A stretch of DNA of 64,000 bases from Tridacna crocea (GCA_943736015.1 OX031070.1:42184173-42248172); one strand, 5' to 3'; numbered from the stretch's first letter, positions 52,901 through 63,200 are shown. Notes: generated from the sequence alone by a model not told the origin. Translations and numbers: made by a program.

Positions 52901-53907
52901 AACATTGATCATAATCTCCTTCAGCCTAGCCATAGACAAGACATTAATGTACCTGCGACATCCGGCGATACCTCAGTAGACACCTTTCATCCGGAGATAT
53001 CCGTCATGTTTTACAGCTCTATCAGGACATTTTGATTTATCCGGGTGGCCATTCGTTGACGTCACAAGAAGTGCAAGGAAGCATATTTTCGTATTACTTA
53101 TTGCTATTATTTTTTTCGATTTTAAGACATTTATGGACATCAAATGATACTAAAGATTCTAGAAAAATCTGTAGTATCATGTGATGTCCATAAGTATCTT
53201 AAAAACGAAAAAAATAATAGTAGAAAGTAATACGAAAATACGCTACCTGCTACTTTCTGTGATGTCAGCGAATGGCCACCCGGATAAATCAAAATGTTCT
53301 GATAGAGCTGTAAAACATGACGGATATCTCCGGTTGAAAGGTGTCTACTGAGGTATTGCCGGATGTCGCAGGTGCATTAATGTCTTGTCTATCGCTAGGC
53401 TGAAGGAGATTATGATCAATGTTTGTTTCGTGGGTGACTTTGGTTGGGAAAGGCTGTCGGGTGCTCGGCCCAGCAATCGAGACGTTGCACTCCTTGTGTT
53501 TATATTATATAGGGGGGGGATTTTTTTTCCATATTTTTTCATTTATTTTGGTTATAGAATGTCAGATTCCTGTGGTCAGACTGAAGGTAAAGCCATAGAG
53601 GCTTCTCAGGAGAAGAATGTTACTTCTCACATAAAAGCCTAAATATTCTAAGAAATAACCCAAAGTAAACTTTAAACCGATGATATTGGCTCAACGATAG
53701 TATCTATTAGTCAAATAAATTTCTGTCGGTCTCATTTTTGTTGCTGTCAAATAAGAACGCATTATCCGGTTTACCCATTATCCCACCCACAAAATGTGGC
53801 AGTTAAGAATAAAGAATTCTACATTAAAGCTACAGTGCGTTCTTTAGTCTGCAAGTTACATTAAACGACATACTTTACTGAAACTCGTAAAAGACTTTTC
53901 TTACCAT
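40854..53907 (-). CDS. UFD1: Ubiquitin recognition factor UFD1, complete
   Basis: Adaptor that, with NPL4, recruits ubiquitinated substrates to the p97/VCP unfoldase (ER-associated degradation; also removal of the CMG helicase from chromatin). Exons in transcript order: 53907-53905 (start codon only), 52174-52060, 50703-50671, 49618-49497, 47319-47189, 46230-46158, 45543-45475, 45039-44968, 44008-43970, 43171-43083, 42109-42028, 40922-40854. Total 897 nt, giving 298 residues and TGA; human UFD1 is 307. Domains: double-psi barrel Ub-binding UT3 domain ([56 protein letters not shown]), then the C-terminal region with two p97-binding SHP boxes, [11 protein letters not shown] and [10 protein letters not shown]. 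All junctions are GT-AG and in phase. The donor GTATCC after exon 5 is weak. Confidence 0.95.
40980..41327 (-). repeat. CCCCCGCAAAACGA-type repeat, full length
   Basis: Reverse copy with a C-run at ~41013-41028, ending TTTTGCGGGGGTAAAAT; in UFD1 intron 11. Confidence 0.78.
41633..41927. repeat. Foldback element with tripled arm
   Basis: Relative of 11843-12046. A 46-bp unit with GATTGGCTAAACCAAATGG occurs three times (41694-41831) against one complementary copy after it. Confidence 0.85.
42268..43005. mobile_element. Family A two-long-arm element with a retroelement insert
   Basis: Left piece to 42319, insert 42320-42770, remainder to TTAA 43002-43005. The right arm is again of the long type. 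Confidence 0.78.
42320..42770 (-). mobile_element. Penelope-like retroelement fragment
   Basis: 451-bp insert between 14-bp direct repeats TAAAAGTTGTTGTA (42306-42319 and 42771-42784), as left by retrotransposition. On the - strand 42399-42370 reads CCTGAAGAAGGC, a short loop, GCCGAAACG: the CUGANGA / stem II / GAAA pattern of the hammerhead ribozymes found in Penelope-like elements. No reverse transcriptase frame remains. Confidence 0.6.
43083..43171 (-). CDS. UFD1: UFD1 exon 10, SHP box 1
   Basis: Encodes [15 protein letters not shown]...GPPKR. FQGKG fits the F-x-G-x-G SHP box that docks on the p97 N domain. The first 12 nt of this exon and its acceptor form the terminal unit of the 32-bp tandem array 43160-43479. 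Confidence 0.9.
43160..43479. repeat. 32-bp tandem array, 10 units, containing a splice site
   Basis: Units start ACCTTGA(A/C)AT at 43160 and every 32 bp. Unit 1 spans the UFD1 exon 10 acceptor and its first 12 coding bases; units 2-9 carry CGG where the acceptor has CAG; unit 10 has CAG again. Confidence 0.95.
43671..43894 (-). mobile_element. Family A element, left end damaged
   Basis: Short arm CCCTGAGAAAGAAGCC, core GCTGGTAACCAGC, right GGTAAAGTGTTAG. A decayed piece with an A-run precedes it (43538-43670). Confidence 0.78.
44009..44595 (-). other. UFD1 intron 8, no recognised elements
   Basis: AT-rich; nothing conserved was seen. Confidence 0.5.
44596..44880. mobile_element. Family A left half joined to a tRNA-derived SINE
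   Basis: 44596-44730 is a left arm and half core. 44735-44880 on the - strand has GTTGCTCAGTCAGTAGCATA (A box) and GTTCGATCCCCGG (B box). Confidence 0.7.
45061..45342. mobile_element. Two partial family A elements
   Basis: 45061-45200 (short arm and diverged core, -) and 45216-45342 (core and short arm, +), starting 22 bp from UFD1 exon 8. Confidence 0.7.
45604..45833 (-). mobile_element. Family A TTAA element
   Basis: TTAACCCTTTACC to GGTAAAGGGTTAA; core intact. Confidence 0.86.
45981..46066 (+). mobile_element. Family A right half
   Basis: Begins at the hairpin centre (AGCATTTTCTCC) and ends TTGGGTTAA: a break exactly at the palindrome axis. Confidence 0.72.
46231..46880 (-). other. UFD1 intron 5, one foldback fragment
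   Basis: 46291-46400 resembles one arm of the 11843 foldback (GTATTCGCCAACCATTCTT). The rest is unassigned. Confidence 0.5.
46881..47102 (+). mobile_element. Family A TTAA element
   Basis: CTCTTTACCAAACAAC to TTTGGGAAAGGGTTAA. Confidence 0.82.
47394..47715 (-). mobile_element. Family A element plus a fragment
   Basis: 47394-47622 is complete (TTAACCCATTATC to GGTAAAGAGTTAA). 47620-47715 is a decayed short arm and core. Confidence 0.8.
47805..47965 (+). mobile_element. tRNA-derived SINE
   Basis: GTCGTGAGGTATGGCGTCGG (A box region) and GATTTCGATACCCGGGAGCG (B box region); no clean cloverleaf. Confidence 0.55.
48025..48297. mobile_element. Family A variant with two long arms
   Basis: CTAACTCTTTACCAAATGAC to TTTCGTAAAGGGTTAA, 273 bp; core intact. 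Confidence 0.78.
48298..49186 (-). other. UFD1 intron 4, mostly unassigned
   Basis: Three loose repeats of (A/C)AAGCCA(C/A)TGGCTGCTTTC-like sequence near 48500-48610, a SINE-like scrap at 48810-48870 and a decayed family A core at 49000-49130. Confidence 0.5.
49187..49416 (+). mobile_element. Family A TTAA element
   Basis: CATTACC/GGTAATG ends; 81 bp from UFD1 exon 4. Confidence 0.87.
49725..49990. repeat. Dispersed repeat with GGACGGACGGAC
   Basis: Contains CCATCCGATTGTATTGGAGA and GGAAGGACGGACGGACATTG. The flanking sequence is otherwise plain intron. Confidence 0.45.
50180..50582. mobile_element. Composite of two family A elements
   Basis: 50180-50432 has two long arms with a broken core. 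50433-50582 continues as an intact core plus short arm, joined inside the long arm (GGTGAAATTTGTTTTGTGAA). Confidence 0.7.
50704..51334 (-). other. UFD1 intron 2, no recognised elements
   Basis: Nothing assigned. Confidence 0.45.
51335..51941. mobile_element. Cluster of partial family A elements
   Basis: 51335-51536 (decayed, -), 51594-51799 (+, intact core) and 51861-51941 (right half, +). Confidence 0.7.
52060..53907 (-). CDS. UFD1: UFD1 exons 1-2: start codon split from the rest
   Basis: Exon 1 contributes only ATG (53907-53905), followed directly by GTAAGA. Exon 2 (52174-52060) continues [12 protein letters not shown], matching the MF(S/Q)F start of known UFD1 proteins. The exon 2 acceptor is a tandem TTTCAGTTTCAG, so a version lacking two residues (F-Q) could also be made. 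An internal Met (FGRM) is an alternative start. Intron 1 carries the giant inverted repeat 52744-53587. Confidence 0.85.
52744..53587. repeat. ~845-bp inverted repeat in UFD1 intron 1
   Basis: Arms of ~420 bp fold around ~53165. For example ATTTTGATTTATCCGGGTGG at 53028 pairs with CCACCCGGATAAATCAAAAT at 53277, and the outer ends pair at CCTTCAG/CTGAAGG. Few mismatches by eye. No reading frame of interest; probably a foldback DNA element. Confidence 0.9.
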
Positions 53908-54219
53908 ATTTGGATGCCTTTATAGACGGATCTTTAGGATTTGTTAACTCACGATCGACAAAAATGACAACGACAATCTGGTACTACTTTCGGGTAAAAT
54001 GTTGTTGGATATTTTCTTTAAAAGACGGAATCCAGCCCATGTACCGGATGTTGACTGACCTGCGTTAAAAATAGAAATTGCAACAGTTTAAACGAAACGC
54101 AAAGTGATTGGTTCACAATCCTGGAATTTCCCCAATCTTGACCAATGGAAACTTGCGTTGTTCACCCCTTGTTTGGCTAATTCAGCGCCATAAATTGAAC
54201 CTACAACAAATGTCACAAC
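53908..54219. promoter_or_regulatory. Bidirectional UFD1/CDC45 promoter
   Basis: The only 312 bp between the divergent start codons. An inverted CCAAT box TGATTGGT (54105-54112) and a direct one ACCAATGG (54141-54148) lie ~30 bp apart. GCGCCATA (54185-54192, reverse TATGGCGC) resembles an E2F site, as expected for a replication gene. I see no TATA box and no repeat insertion here. Motif calls are by eye. Confidence 0.75.
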
Positions 54220-57200
54220 ATGTTTGTTAAAGATTTCATCAAAGAATTTTATTCTGTCATTCAAAACCAGGTAACATTTATGCTATGGATACTTAGAGGC
54301 ACTCAAATAAATCGTTATTGATTCACTAGAACCTTTAGATGTCTGATGATGGAATTTGGCCAGAACTGGCTTTGTATTTTTTTTTTTCAAAAACTTTTAT
54401 ACCCCTTATGGCTTATGACACGATCCAGAGTTTTAATAAGAAACAAGTAGGAAATGGCTTTTCATAATGCTAAGAAACATTGAAAGAGGTATCAAATTAA
54501 TGGGAGACCAAAGGGCACTTTGATTCACATGATTTGGTTGACACTTTACCAAACAGCAAGATTTTAGACCTGCAGTAAATCAAGGAAGAAAAGTGCCCGA
54601 AGTGGGACTCGAACCCACGACTCCCAAAATAATAATACTGCAGCTCTACCAACTGAGCTAGCGGGGCATCTAATCATGAGTCCACCCAATGTCATGTATC
54701 ACAACACTCCTCCCCCTCCTGATTTTTTGAGAGTATTAACCAACTCTGCCAGTGTTGCCTCCCGCATTCACCACTTGTCCTTGTTGCCAAATGCAATGAA
54801 GTAAATGAAGGGAGAAAAGTGTGCCCAACATGTGACTTGAACCCACAACCCCTGAAACACTAGTACTGCAGCTGCACCAACCAAGGTAGCCAGGCATCTG
54901 GTCATGATTGAGTCCACCCAACGTCGTATATCACAACAGACTAAAGGATTTGCAGAAACCTTTGAACCGTTTGAAGGGTTGCTCTGATGTTATTTTTGTG
55001 GTTGTGTCTCTGCAACCCTTAATTCTTGAATACCATCAGGAAATTACAAAATTCTATCAGTCATTTTTCAGTCGGTTTAATATATAGTGTTTATTCTAGA
55101 GCGGAATGATAGGGTGAGCCACCTTCAGTGTCTCGGCTTCGTCTCATCAAGCTTGCACAGTCACAAAAGTCGCCATAAATTTCTTCCAACCTGTCCATAT
55201 TCATGAAATGTGGGAAATCTAAGACTGCTTATCCTCTATCAACTTTTTCAGTAAACCCTTTACCCCATAAGGCATTTCTATGGTATCCCTAATTGACCCT
55301 ATATAACAGCAAGGATGAAGCTGTTTCTTATGTATATGACACTCTTTGATATTGTAGAAAATAATGTGATAAAGGTGAAATTGCTTGTCATGAGCAATTT
55401 CACCTTTTGCCACAATGTTTTCCAAAGGCTCCTACAAGCAATGCGTAGAAATGAGTATCTATGGAATAAAGGGTTAAGACAGGACAGCAGGGTGTTATGA
55501 TCCGTATCTGTCACAAGCTAACCATCCCTTTATCCCTCGAAACCCAGACCTTTTCCCACTCAGGTACTTTAGCGTCTATGCTACCAAGCAGATTAAAGAC
55601 ACATTATTAATGTCTTTAGTCTGCTTGTCAGACAGCATAGTACAGCTAATGCCCAAATTTGAAAAAAATCGATGTATGGTCTCATTATTGAGACTAATTG
55701 TCAGCTGTGAAAATGGACATGAATTGATGCATAAATGATTTGACTTCATGTTGTTGGCGATTGAAGTGCAAGGTTTTCATTGAATTTTTTGTAATTTTTG
55801 TGTATAAACACACCTAGTTAACCCATTACCACACAATCCCTATTTTTGATGGCCCTGAGAGAGAAGCCTCTAAAAAACATTGTTGGAAAGGAGAAAATGC
55901 TGTTAGCCAGCATTTTCTCCTTTTCCCACAATGTTTTCAACCCTTCACAAAACAAATTTCAATCGTATGCAAATGCCTTCAATTTGGACAAGCCTAAAAT
56001 ATTGTTGTTTGGTAAAGACACTCATTAAAAATTCATGCATGCTCAGCATGGTCAATTTCATTTGATTTTCTTTACCCAGGTCGTTAAAACTCATGCATTT
56101 TCCATAAAGAGTTAACCCGTTAACCTCTTAACACAATCCGGTTTTAATAACCCTGAAAATATTAGCATCCTTCTTTACCCATTTTTTCAAGAATCTTCTT
56201 ACCTTTGCATTGTTAAAACTCATAGATGCAGTTATTTGATAAAGTATTAAATTAACCCTTTACCACACAATGCCGACTTTTGACGCTCCTGGAAAAGAAG
56301 CCTTTTGAAAACATTGTGGGAAAAAGAGAAAATGCTGGTAACCAGCATTTTCTCCTTTTCCCACAATGCTTTCTACTCTGTTAAAGATAAATTACACCAT
56401 TTTAGCCTCACTTTTAAAAATTGTCATCCGTAAATGCGTTCAATTTGGACAAGGCTAAAATTTTATCGTCCGGTAAAGGGTTAATGTTTATATTTTGCTA
56501 ATTTCAGAGAGTGCTGATTCTTGTTGCCTTTGATGTGGATGCTCTTTGTGCTTGTAAGATACTTCAGGTAATATATGAGCGTTGCTCTAAGAAAAGGGGC
56601 TTAACCCTTTCCCAAACGGCAAATTTTGGACCAGACCAAATCGAAAGCATTTTGCAAATGACAAATTAACAGTTGCTAAAAAGATTATTTTTCTATATAG
56701 TAGGGTAGAAAACATTGTGGGAAAAGGAGAAAATGCTGGTTACCAGCATTTTCTCCTTTTCCCACAATGTTTTCAAAAGGCTTCTATTCCTGACCCGTAA
56801 AAACCAGGGATTATTTGGGAAAGGGTGAAAGGTGGCCCTTCAGAGTTTGGGTCGAAAATTTTACAAAAATGCTAAAAAATCATCCATATACTCCCAAAGC
56901 CTTTTAATTTCTGTTAATAAAATCCCAGTAGTCGAAAACCATCCGACAACACGAGAAATTAGAGATTTACTCTGGCCCTAGTTGACACCAACGGGAGACA
57001 TTTTTAGATTATCAATTTTCTTATTTACATACAGGAATACACAGTCGAAGTTTCAAAAATTGTGTCCGAAGAAGACATTATGGAAAATAATTATTATACA
57101 TGTTTGTTATGTAATGGAATTTAAGCGTTATAAGTCACATGCCTTGGCACAGTAAATAAAGATTACTGAAAAAATTAATATTACTTGATACATGTAATGG

Positions 57201-60200
57201 ATGATTTAGCAGTCACTTTACATATTTTTCAGACTCTTTTCCAATGTGATCAGATTCTCTACACAATTATCCCAGTATCGGGGAAAGATGACCTAGAAAG
57301 AGCCTATGTGGAAAATTCAGAAGGGGTAAACAATTTTATCATAGGAGGGAGAAAAAAAGAAATATTACAACTGAAAACTTTTCATTGGCTGTTAGAAAGA
57401 TACAGTATTTTGATTGTTTCATTATGTGTTTTCAACATGTGTGTAACTGTGGATGGCATTAGATTGATCAATCAGGATAAGAATACATCAAAATATACAT
57501 GTAGTTAGATACAGAGTGGCATCACCCATGATTTATGTTGTCTACGTAGAGAATATTTGATTTTTACCGAGAAAGATCGAAATTTATTTCATCATGTGAA
57601 CATTATCGTTAATATTTTCATGAGTGGTGCAGCCACGAGTGAAAATAATATCAATGATGTTAATGGGATAAAATAATTGCATCCTACTTCCAATCAGAAT
57701 TTGTGCACTTGCAATTTTCACTATGAGTGGTTGATACTTGACAATTGACAGGGATAAATAGAAATGTCTATAAATTTACTTGGTGGCTTAATGATCAACA
57801 AGCTGGAATTGCTTAACCCATTACCACACAATCCCAACTTTTGACAACCCTGTGAAAGAATCCTTTAGAAAACATTGTGGGAAAAGGAGAAAATGCTGGT
57901 AACCAGTATTTTCTCCTTTTCCCACAATGTTTTCTACCCTTTACAAAACAAATTTCAAATTTTCAGTCACTTTTATTTTGTCGTCTGCAAATGCTTTCGA
58001 TTTGGACAAACCTAAAATTTTGTCGTCTGGTAATGAGTTAAATAGCTTAAAATTGTTGACTATGCAGATCATTGTGTAGTCTGATCTTGGATCTACACTT
58101 TCAGCTTCTTGGAGAAAATCCTGAATAGCAGCAGTTTGTCTGTTTTTCCTTTAACTCTTTACCAAACGACAAAATTATAGACTGGTCCAAATTGAAAGCA
58201 TTTGCAGACGACAAATTAGAAATGGCTCAAATGGCAGAATTTGTCCTTGATAGAGTAGAAAACATTGTGGGAAAAGGAGAAAATGCTGGTTACCAGCATT
58301 TTCTCCTTTTCCCACAATGTTTTCTAAAGGTTTCTTTTTCAGGGTCGTTAAAAGTCGGGGTTGTGTGGTAAAGAGTTAACTCAAAGAGTGTTTCATCAAT
58401 TCATTGCTCTAAAGATTAATTCTTTACCACTCTACAAAATTTTAGACTAATCTAATTTGAAAGCATCTGCAGATAACACGAAATTGTGGAAACATTTTTG
58501 GAAAAGGAGGAAATGCTCTTTACCAACATTTTTTCTTTTTTCCACAATGTTTTCAATAGACTTGCTGCTTCTCGATAGGGTTGTTAAAATTGTGGATTGT
58601 GTGGTAAAGAGTTGATCTAACATTGGTATACTGGTAAATTTGTTCTCATGTTATACATGTAATTGTTTTCAGGTAAAGCATGTTGTACTGATTAATTGCG
58701 GTGCCAATCTTGATATAGTGGAAACGTTACAGCCGGAGGAATACATCAAATTTTATATATGTGACAGGTACATATGGAATATTATACTGTAGTGACTTCT
58801 GTTGCGTGGATTTGATTAGAGTTATGTGAGATAATTTTTTACCACATAAATCCCCTTGTTTTCAATGTAATAGATCTACAGCCATTATGAATTTTCTTGT
58901 CTCAGACATGTGTGACATAAGAAAATACTGCTGTGTTTGGTCAACACGCTCTAATTAACTCTTTACCACACGAGAAAATTTTAGACTGGTCCAAATTAAG
59001 CATCTGCAGACAACAAAAGAAAGGTGACTGAAAAATTGAAATTTGTTCTGGGAAGGGTAGAAAACATTGTGGGAAAAGGAGAAAATGCTGGTTACCAGCA
59101 TTTTCTCCTTTTCCCACAATGTTTTCTAAAGGCTTCTTTCTCAGGGGTGTCAAAAGTAGGGATTGTGTGGTAATGGGTTATACACTTCATTTCTAAAGCA
59201 TAGCTGACCTAGGTTCCTGGAGGAAATTAATGATCAAAACTATCAATCATGATAAAGTTGTTAATTTGATCACATTGTGATTCCAAACAAAATCAATACA
59301 GTTTCTTCGAAATAACTTCTGTTTGTAAAGTACCTGTCAAAGAGGCATATAAGCTTCATGTACGATATGCTATAGAAAAAAAAAAAAGGGTGGGGGGGGA
59401 GGGGAAATGTCCTTTGCATTTTGGTTAACCTGTTAGACTCTGAAGACTAACTCAAGGACCTTTTGTGGATTGTGAAGATCAAGATCAAACTGCACAGAAT
59501 GTGGTAGAAAGGTTTCTACCTCAGGGTCGTCAAAAGTCGTCATTGTGTGGTAAAGGATTAACTTGCAATTTATTTTGCTTTTATTTAGAAGGTTAGGGCT
59601 TAATTTTTCAAGTGATGAATAATGTGGAAAAAGATGCTTTTGATCTACCATCACATGTGCAACTGCTCCTAGCTCAGCAATGTTTTCTAAAACTATGACT
59701 GGCTGGTGGGGGTATTTATACAATAATAATGTGATTGTTATTTTTCTGTTTCAGCCATAGACCAGTTGATGTACATAATGTATATAATGGAGTACAAGTT
59801 AAATTATTAATGAGATCATCAGAGTTATCTGTCCCTGCTTATGATGACGTTTTTAGAGACGATGAAGATGATGAGGTTTGTTTTCATGAAGTTTGTAATT
59901 ATATCGAATGTTTTCGGGGGTATGCTGGCATCCGCCTGTCTGTTGGTGTGACCGTCTGTGTGTTCGCCTGTGTACAAAATACCAGTAATTTTGTGTCGCA
60001 AACTTCTACAGTTTTCCTTCAAATGTATAGAAACATTGAACATATATTGATCATATATTGAAGATTTGCAAGACGCAATTTTTTAAGTCTCAGCTCTTCC
60101 TGGTTGAGGAATTATCTCCCCTTGAACTTGACACTTTTTTCTGTCTAAGTGCTGGCGGGGGAATTAACCCTTCACCAAACAATCCCTGGTTTTTACGGCC

Positions 60201-63200
60201 CTGAGATAGAAGCCTTTTGAAAACATTGTGGGAAAAGGAGAAAATGCTGGTAACCAGCATTTTCTCCTTTTCCCACAATGTTTTCCACCATGCTGGAAAC
60301 AAATATCAATTTTTGGGTTATGTTTATTTTGTTGTCTGCAAGTGCCCTCAATTTGGACTGGTCCAAAATTTTGTCGTTTTGGAAAGGGTTAGGTCACATT
60401 CAGTGACAGCTCTAGTTTTCACTACTTTATGTAACTAGCTTTTTAAGCCGATCAGACTATGTAAACTCTTTACCACACAACAAAATTTAACGTTCGTCCA
60501 AATTAAAAGCATCTACAGACAACAAATTCATCATGGCTCAAATGGTGAGGTTTGTCTTTGACAGGGATAGAAAACATTGTGGAAAAAGGAGAAAATTCCT
60601 AGTAGCAATATGAAAAAAAAAAATATGTTGGTAGAATGTATAATACTAACCTTGAATGGCTAAACCATTCAATTTAGCCTATTAGAAAATCTGTTACACT
60701 AAAAATTTGAAGTAGTTCATTAGAGGTCAAGCTAAGAATGTGATTATGGATAATAAGTGAATATAGAAATAGGGTTAATTTCATGGTTATTTTTATGTAG
60801 TCTGGTGAGGATTCTGGGAATGATAGTGATACATCAGAACGTTCTGGTAAACGGAAAAGGTTTGATGATGCAGCAATTGAGCGGAGAATTGAGAGGAGAA
60901 AATGGGACGAAAACAGGTATTTATTTATGCGTATATTTCTCAACATTTTTTTTTGTCTTACCCTAGACTGCTTTTGAAAACATTGGCCGAGCCCTGGTTG
61001 CCCAGTTGGTAGCATAAGGGACTTGCAAACGGGGGTTGCCGGTCGAATCCCTGGTGTGGCCAATTTCTTTGACTGACCATTGCTTTGACGGCGGGTATGT
61101 GGGAAAGCAGCCAATGGCTTAGAATAAATATTGTACAAGTACTAGTAAAAAGACATCCAGGAAAGTATGGATAGGTGCACTGGCCATGGTGATATAACTG
61201 AAATAATTTTGAAATTGACATCAAACAATTCAGCAAATGAGGACTTTACTTCCATCAATACATGGGTCCTTTGTTCATATTGTTAACTCTTTTCCAACTA
61301 ATCCTTTTAACAATGCCAAGGGAATAGAGATCTAAAAAGAAAATTGGTGGAAAAGCAGTGTTTTTAACCCTTTCAAGAAAAAAAAACTCGCCTCTTGAAT
61401 CCTATTCAATATATGTCATCTGCACTCGATGAGACAATTCTAATGAGTACTCACAACATAGGATTTTGTGGAGAATAATTAACTTTTTCAAGTTTGAAAT
61501 CAAAATCACTTCCTCTTTCTGCAGCTCTGTGATAAATTCACCTTTAATAATAGTAACCCTTATCCTGCTAAATGAATGAACTCTTTCCCAAACGACAAAA
61601 TTTTGGACTCTTCCAAACTGAAAGAGATTGCAGACGACAATTTAAACTTGATGATAATGACTGAAAGTTCTCCAAAAGGGTAGAAAACACTGTGGGAAAA
61701 GGAGAAATTGCTCGTTACGAGCAATTTCTCCTTTTCCCACAGTGTTTTCATTAGATTATATATTGCAGACATGTAAAAACCAGGGCTTGTTTGGGAAAGG
61801 GTTAATAGTTAAGATGATAGTAAAGACCCAAAAAGTTTTTTAACTCATTACCACACAATCCCTACTTTTGACGCCCCTGAGAGAGAAGCCTTTAGAAAAC
61901 ATTGAGGGAAAAGAAGAAAATTCTGGTAACCAGCATTTTCTCCTTTTCCCACAATGTTTTCCACCCTGCACAAAACAGATTTCAAATTTTCAGTCACTTT
62001 TATTTTGTCGTATGTAAATGCTTTTGATTTGGACAAGCCTAAAATATTGTCGTTTGGTAAATGAGTTAAACATATTTTTTAGAGGTGCCTATCTTCTTAT
62101 TGGACAGTGTATATTCAAGATCAGACTGCACAGAACATGCAATCTGATCTTGATCTACACTATCTGCAAAGGTCAGTGGGTAGCCAAACTATTCCAGATC
62201 CTATTATCAAATGTAAATAATCTGTTTTTTTTTTTAATTGCAGAAACAAGGTTCTGTTTGATTATTCACAGTTTTCAGCATATGGCACATCGGTAAGTTA
62301 AGATTGTAAATTTTGTCACTCTGAGACAAAATCCAACTGTATACAAATAGGATTTTTTAGATGTCAGTATGGAATAACAATATGGGAAAAGAAGGAATTG
62401 CTTGTTAAAAGCAAGTACTCCAAGTAATGGTCTTTTTAATCTAATTACTCTCTCTGCTTCAACCCTTTACCAAACAATACCAGGTTTTTACGACCCTGAG
62501 ATATAGGCCTTTTGAAAACATTGTGGGAAAAGGAGAAAATGCTGGTAACCAGCATTTTCTCCTTTTCCCACAATGTTTTCTACCCTGCTTGAAACAAATG
62601 TCATTTTGTCAGTTACAGTTGTTTTGTTGTGTGCAAGTGCTTCCAATTTGGACTAGTCTGAAATTTTGTTGTGTGGTAAAGGATTAATGAGATGACTTTA
62701 TCGTATCCTTCACCATCCATCATGAAGTTTAAGACTAGGGGCACTATATTTCAATTTTATACAGAACTTATTACTGCTTTTAATTGTATAACAGTTACAT
62801 CGCTGCAACATAGCTTTGTAACTCTGTAACATGCAAAAAGGGGCATTCGGACATTATTATATTGTTATTTTTCCACCTTCAATTAAGATGAGTCGAAAAT
62901 GTTGTTGTGTGGTAGAGAGTTTATCATTTCTTTCATACTATGTTTTCAGTCTGCTCTTTTGATGTTTGAATTAGCGTGGAAAATGTCAAAGGACTCGAAT
63001 GACTTATTGTGGCTTGGTATCATTGGTGTAACAGAACAGTATATTCACTATAAAACATCACGGGAAAAGTATATTGAAGACGTAATGGCCTTGCAATCCC
63101 ATGTCTCAAGATTAAATCACAGGTAAAAAACCAAGGATATCTTTCTGTGTTGAGCTGACCGACCATCTAAGATTTAGAACTAATTCTAAAATTCATTCTC

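Noticed and set aside
54590-54665. Functional tRNA gene on the - strand
   Set aside because: D and T arms are good, but the acceptor stem has at least two mismatches, the anticodon arm is irregular and a diverged tandem copy follows. It fits a SINE head better.
57233-57508. CDC45 exon 3 continuing as an open frame to 57508
   Set aside because: The frame stays open past the donor by chance. GTAAAC at 57326 and the next exon beginning [10 protein letters not shown] restore the family sequence.
60674-61138. 154-residue - strand frame over a CDC45 exon
   Set aside because: It runs antisense through a confirmed CDC45 exon and a SINE, with no conserved domain.
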